A DNA stretch of 64,000 bases from Mycobacterium sp. EPa45 (lineage in GTDB: Bacteria > Actinomycetota > Actinomycetes > Mycobacteriales > Mycobacteriaceae), in the NCBI RefSeq assembly GCF_001021385.1, contig NZ_CP011773.1, positions 1,426,001 to 1,490,000 of the forward strand. The letters are read 5' to 3'. Positions within the stretch are counted from its first letter, which is position 1. The number at the start of each line of letters is the position of its first letter. Of the stretch, positions 61,147 through 64,000 are shown piece by piece. Under the pieces are notes generated by a model. The model worked only from the letters and a program-made list of their open reading frames with translations, did not search any database and was not told the origin of the DNA. The position numbers were made by a program, and so were the translations under genes.

Positions 61147-62883
61147 ATGGAGCCGGATTTCGACGTTCTCATCATCGGTTCGGGTTTTGGCGGCAGCGTC
61201 AGCGCGCTACGGCTGACCGAGAAGGGCTATAAGGTCGGCGTTCTGGAGGCGGGCCGCCGCTACGCCGACCACGAGTTCGCCAAGACCTCGTGGCGACTGC
61301 GCGAGTTCCTCTGGGCGCCTCGGCTGGGCTGCTACGGGATCCAGCGGATCCATCTGCTGCGCAACGTCATGATCCTGGCCGGCGCGGGCGTCGGCGGAGG
61401 ATCGCTGAACTACGCCAACACTCTCTATGTGCCGCCGGACCCGTTCTTCAACGATCCGCAGTGGAAGGACATCACTGACTGGCGCGCAGAGCTGATGCCG
61501 CACTACGACCAGGCGCAGCGGATGCTGGGCGTGGTCAAGAACCCGACGTTCACCGACGCCGACCGCATCATGAAAGAGGTGGCCGACGAGATGGGCGTGG
61601 GCGACACGTTCACGCCCACCCCGGTGGGCGTGTTCTTCGGGGTGGGCGGCGAGAAGACACCCGGCAAGACGGTGCCGGACCCCTACTTCGGCGGTGTCGG
61701 TCCGGCCCGCACCGGCTGTATCGAGTGCGGCGAGTGCATGACCGGCTGCCGGCACGGCGCCAAGAACACTTTGGTCAAGAACTACCTGGGCCTGGCGGAA
61801 CGAGCTGGGGCGCAGGTCTTTCCGATGACCACCGTCACCGGCTTCGTCCAGCGGCCCGATGGCGTTTGGGAAATCAATACCGTGCGCACCGGGCGGGTCG
61901 CCCGCAAGGATCGCCGCACGTTCACCGCGAACCAGGTCATCCTGGCGGCAGGGACCTGGGGCACGCAGAAGCTGCTGTTCAAGATGCGCGATACCGGCAC
62001 GCTGCCCAAGCTGTCCGACAAGCTCGGGGTGCTGACCCGAACCAACTCAGAATCGATCGTCGGCGCGGGACGATTGGAGGCCCGCCCCGATCTCGACCTC
62101 ACTCACGGGGTGGCGATCACGTCCTCGATTCACCCGAGTGCGGACACCCACGTCGAGCCGTGCCGCTACGGCAAGGGCTCCAACGCGATGGGTCTGCTGC
62201 AGACGTTGATGACCGACGGTCCGGGACCCGAGGGCAGTGACGTACCGCGGTGGAAACAGTTGCTCACCAACGCCGGCGAGGATCCGAAGGCCATGATCCG
62301 GATGCTGAGCCCGCGGCGCTGGAGCGAGCGCACGATGATCTCGCTCGTCATGCAGCACCTGGACAATTCGATCACCACCTACACCAAGCGCGGTGCGTTC
62401 GGCAGACGGCGGATGACAAGCAAGCAGGGTCACGGCGAACCGAATCCGACCTGGATTCCGGTGGGCAACAAGGTAACTCGCCGTGTCGCGGAGAAGATCG
62501 ACGGCGTGGCCGGTGGCACCTGGGGAGAGTTGTTCAACATCCCGCTGACCGCACACTTCCTCGGAGGTGCCGCGATCAGCGACAAGCCCGAGAACGGTGT
62601 CATCGACCCATATCAGCGGGTGTACAACTACCCGACGCTGCACGTCATGGACGGCGCCTCGGTGTCGGCGAACCTCGGCGTCAACCCGTCGCTGTCCATC
62701 ACCGCCCAGGCCGAGCGGGCAACATCGTTGTGGCCCAACAAGGGTGAAGAAGATCTGCGTCCTGCTCAGGGCCAGCCCTACCGGCGCCTGACGCCGATCG
62801 CGCCGAAGAATCCGGTGGTGCCCACCGAAGCGCCGGGCGGCCTGCGTAACCTGCCGATCGAGCCGATCAACACCGGGGCGTAG
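61147..62883 (+). CDS. choD: GMC-family oxidoreductase ChoD (putative cholesterol oxidase)
   Basis: The 578-residue GMC flavoprotein has the FAD motif LIIGSGFGGSVSALRL, ILAGAGVGGGSLNYANTLY and C-terminal GMC motifs AHFLGGAAISD and DGASVSANLGVNPSLSITAQAERA. It is the Rv3409c (ChoD)-type protein next to guaB3 in M. tuberculosis. Residues 191-201 (CIECGECMTGC) have the spacing of a ferredoxin [4Fe-4S] ligand set, which is unusual for a cholesterol oxidase; the true substrate may not be cholesterol. Confidence 0.88.
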   Translation: MEPDFDVLIIGSGFGGSVSALRLTEKGYKVGVLEAGRRYADHEFAKTSWRLREFLWAPRLGCYGIQRIHLLRNVMILAGAGVGGGSLNYANTLYVPPDPFFNDPQWKDITDWRAELMPHYDQAQRMLGVVKNPTFTDADRIMKEVADEMGVGDTFTPTPVGVFFGVGGEKTPGKTVPDPYFGGVGPARTGCIECGECMTGCRHGAKNTLVKNYLGLAERAGAQVFPMTTVTGFVQRPDGVWEINTVRTGRVARKDRRTFTANQVILAAGTWGTQKLLFKMRDTGTLPKLSDKLGVLTRTNSESIVGAGRLEARPDLDLTHGVAITSSIHPSADTHVEPCRYGKGSNAMGLLQTLMTDGPGPEGSDVPRWKQLLTNAGEDPKAMIRMLSPRRWSERTMISLVMQHLDNSITTYTKRGAFGRRRMTSKQGHGEPNPTWIPVGNKVTRRVAEKIDGVAGGTWGELFNIPLTAHFLGGAAISDKPENGVIDPYQRVYNYPTLHVMDGASVSANLGVNPSLSITAQAERATSLWPNKGEEDLRPAQGQPYRRLTPIAPKNPVVPTEAPGGLRNLPIEPINTGA

Positions 62884-62886
62884 TAC

Positions 62887-64000
62887 TCAGTCCTCGATGT
62901 GCCGGCGCGGCGCGCGGCCGGGCGGCTGTTGGGGGGCGGGTAGCAGGGGGCGGCGGTGTCGCAGCGCCACCTTGGTCGGGGCACGGGTGGTCAAAGCCAG
63001 ATCGTCGCCGGAATGCCGGATGGTGAGCTGTCCGTCGGGCCCGTCGCGCAGCGTATAGGTGACCTCGTCGTGGTTGATGTCGGCGGCAAGTCGGTACTTG
63101 CGCCAGTGCAATCCGAACTTCAGCCGTGAGATCTCTTCGGGTAGTTGAGGATCCAGCGACAAGATGTGTTCGTCGTCGCGGAGGCCGCCGAAACCGGCCA
63201 CCAGCGCGGTCCAGGTTCCGGCCAGCGAGGCCATGTGCAGTCCGTCGCGGGTGTTGTGATGCAGGTCCCGAAGGTCGATCAGAGCCGCTTCCTGGGTGTA
63301 GTCATGGGCCAGTTCCAGGTGGCCGACCTCGGCGCACATGACCGCTTGGGTGCAGGCCGACAGGGATGAGTCGCGTACCGTGCGGCGCTCGTAATAGTCG
63401 ACGTTGCGGGCCTTTTGGTCGCTGGTGAACGCGTGGCTCTGCCACTGCATCGCCAGTACCAGGTCGGCCTGCTTGATCACCTGCGAGGGATAGAGCCGTA
63501 CATACGGCTGGTGCATCAGCAGCGGATAGACGGTGTCGTCGGTGAAGTCCCACTCCCGCAGCTTTGTGAAGCCGTCGCACTGCTGGTGTACCCCCAGGTG
63601 CTCGTCGTAGGGGATGTGGGCGCAGTCGGCGGCGTCGCGCCATGCGGCGGTCTCCTCGGTGCTGACCCCCATCGCGTACGCCGCCTCGGCGTTGCGGTTG
63701 CAGGCGTCGGCCGCGGTTCGGAGATTGTCTGCGGCCATGAGGTTGGTGAACACGTTGTCATTGACGACGGCGGTGTACTCATCAGGTCCGGTGACCCCGT
63801 TGAGGTGCCACACCCCATCGCGGTCGTGGTGGCCCAGCGACATCCACAGTCGGGCAGTCTCGACGAGAACCGCTAGGCCGCAGTCTGACTCAAGGGAATT
63901 GTCTCCGGTGACCGTCCGGTAGCGTTCGAACGCCATGGCGATGTCGGCGTTGATGTGCCACGCGGCGGTGCCGGCAGGCCAATAGGCGGAGCATTCCTCC
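62887..64000 (-). CDS. GH65 glycoside phosphorylase (trehalose/kojibiose/maltose phosphorylase-like), 5' part beyond window
   Basis: The frame stays open through the right edge; at least the last 370 residues are present. YWPAGTAAWHINADIAMAFERY, the catalytic acid in GVTGPDEYTAVVNDN, IKQADLVLAMQW and LHMASLAGTWTALVAGFGGL are GH65 signatures. The enzyme would phosphorolyse an alpha-disaccharide to a sugar-1-phosphate and glucose. It corresponds in position to Rv3401, whose usual partner is a beta-phosphoglucomutase gene outside this window. The last residues are Arg/Pro-rich. Confidence 0.88.
   Translation of the reverse strand, partial: EECSAYWPAGTAAWHINADIAMAFERYRTVTGDNSLESDCGLAVLVETARLWMSLGHHDRDGVWHLNGVTGPDEYTAVVNDNVFTNLMAADNLRTAADACNRNAEAAYAMGVSTEETAAWRDAADCAHIPYDEHLGVHQQCDGFTKLREWDFTDDTVYPLLMHQPYVRLYPSQVIKQADLVLAMQWQSHAFTSDQKARNVDYYERRTVRDSSLSACTQAVMCAEVGHLELAHDYTQEAALIDLRDLHHNTRDGLHMASLAGTWTALVAGFGGLRDDEHILSLDPQLPEEISRLKFGLHWRKYRLAADINHDEVTYTLRDGPDGQLTIRHSGDDLALTTRAPTKVALRHRRPLLPAPQQPPGRAPRRHIED

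Overview
The window is high-GC chromosomal DNA from a mycobacterium, most likely a fast-growing Mycolicibacterium-type species. This rests on gene content and on order shared with M. tuberculosis (recalled from memory): an Rv1157c-Rv1160-like block (two Ala/Pro-rich exported proteins, pimE, a pterin-carbinolamine dehydratase, mutT2) and an Rv3443c-Rv3401-like block (rplM, rpsI, glmM, EspC-like pair, glmS, nnr, gadB, alr, tsaE, tsaB, rimI, tsaD, groES, groEL1, whiB3, sigD, rsdA, guaB2, guaB3, choD, GH65). No rRNA, tRNA, insertion sequence, CRISPR array or prophage was seen.

Layout. 1-6.8 kb: cell-envelope genes plus a large exported PGRS-type glycine-rich protein that ends in a papain/C39-like cysteine peptidase domain and sits between phhB and mutT2. 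6.8-12 kb: a CYP142-type P450, an unknown membrane protein, an acetyltransferase, an F420-dependent oxidoreductase and a thioesterase. 12-24.7 kb: ribosomal proteins, a small exported protein behind a structured leader, amino-sugar synthesis (glmM, glmS), a type VII-like pair, metabolite repair (nnr), glutamate decarboxylase and a Ddn-like F420 enzyme. 24.7-31 kb: a probable choline/methyl-amine catabolic locus (dimethylglycine/sarcosine dehydrogenase-like flavoprotein, choline-kinase-like protein, HAD phosphatase, GntR regulator) interrupted by a DUF222/HNH gene. 31-37 kb: one tightly overlapping operon, alr-hydrolase-tsaE-tsaB-rimI-tsaD-hydrolase, joining D-alanine supply and tRNA t6A synthesis. 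37-39.3 kb: groES-groEL1 under a perfect CIRCE. 39.4-52.3 kb: accessory DNA: small exported proteins, OsmC, a TetR/MpaB-oxygenase pair with a palindromic operator, a hydrolase-nucleotide cyclase fusion, an alcohol dehydrogenase, a methyltransferase, and an envelope operon (M15-like hydrolase, DUF4349 lipoprotein, CocE-type hydrolase). 52.3-64 kb: whiB3, sigD-rsdA, DUF5319, guaB2-guaB3, a Sap/GAP membrane protein, a glycosyltransferase, choD and a GH65 phosphorylase cut by the right edge.

Two genes carry single-base frameshifts in GC-rich tracts (near 302-306 and near 4890). In both, the protein signature continues in another frame, so sequencing error is as likely as real mutation. Many start codons lie 6-9 bases after a TANNNT -10 hexamer, which implies a high share of leaderless transcripts, as known for mycobacteria. 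Functional calls come from motif and family recognition by eye; no database search was run.
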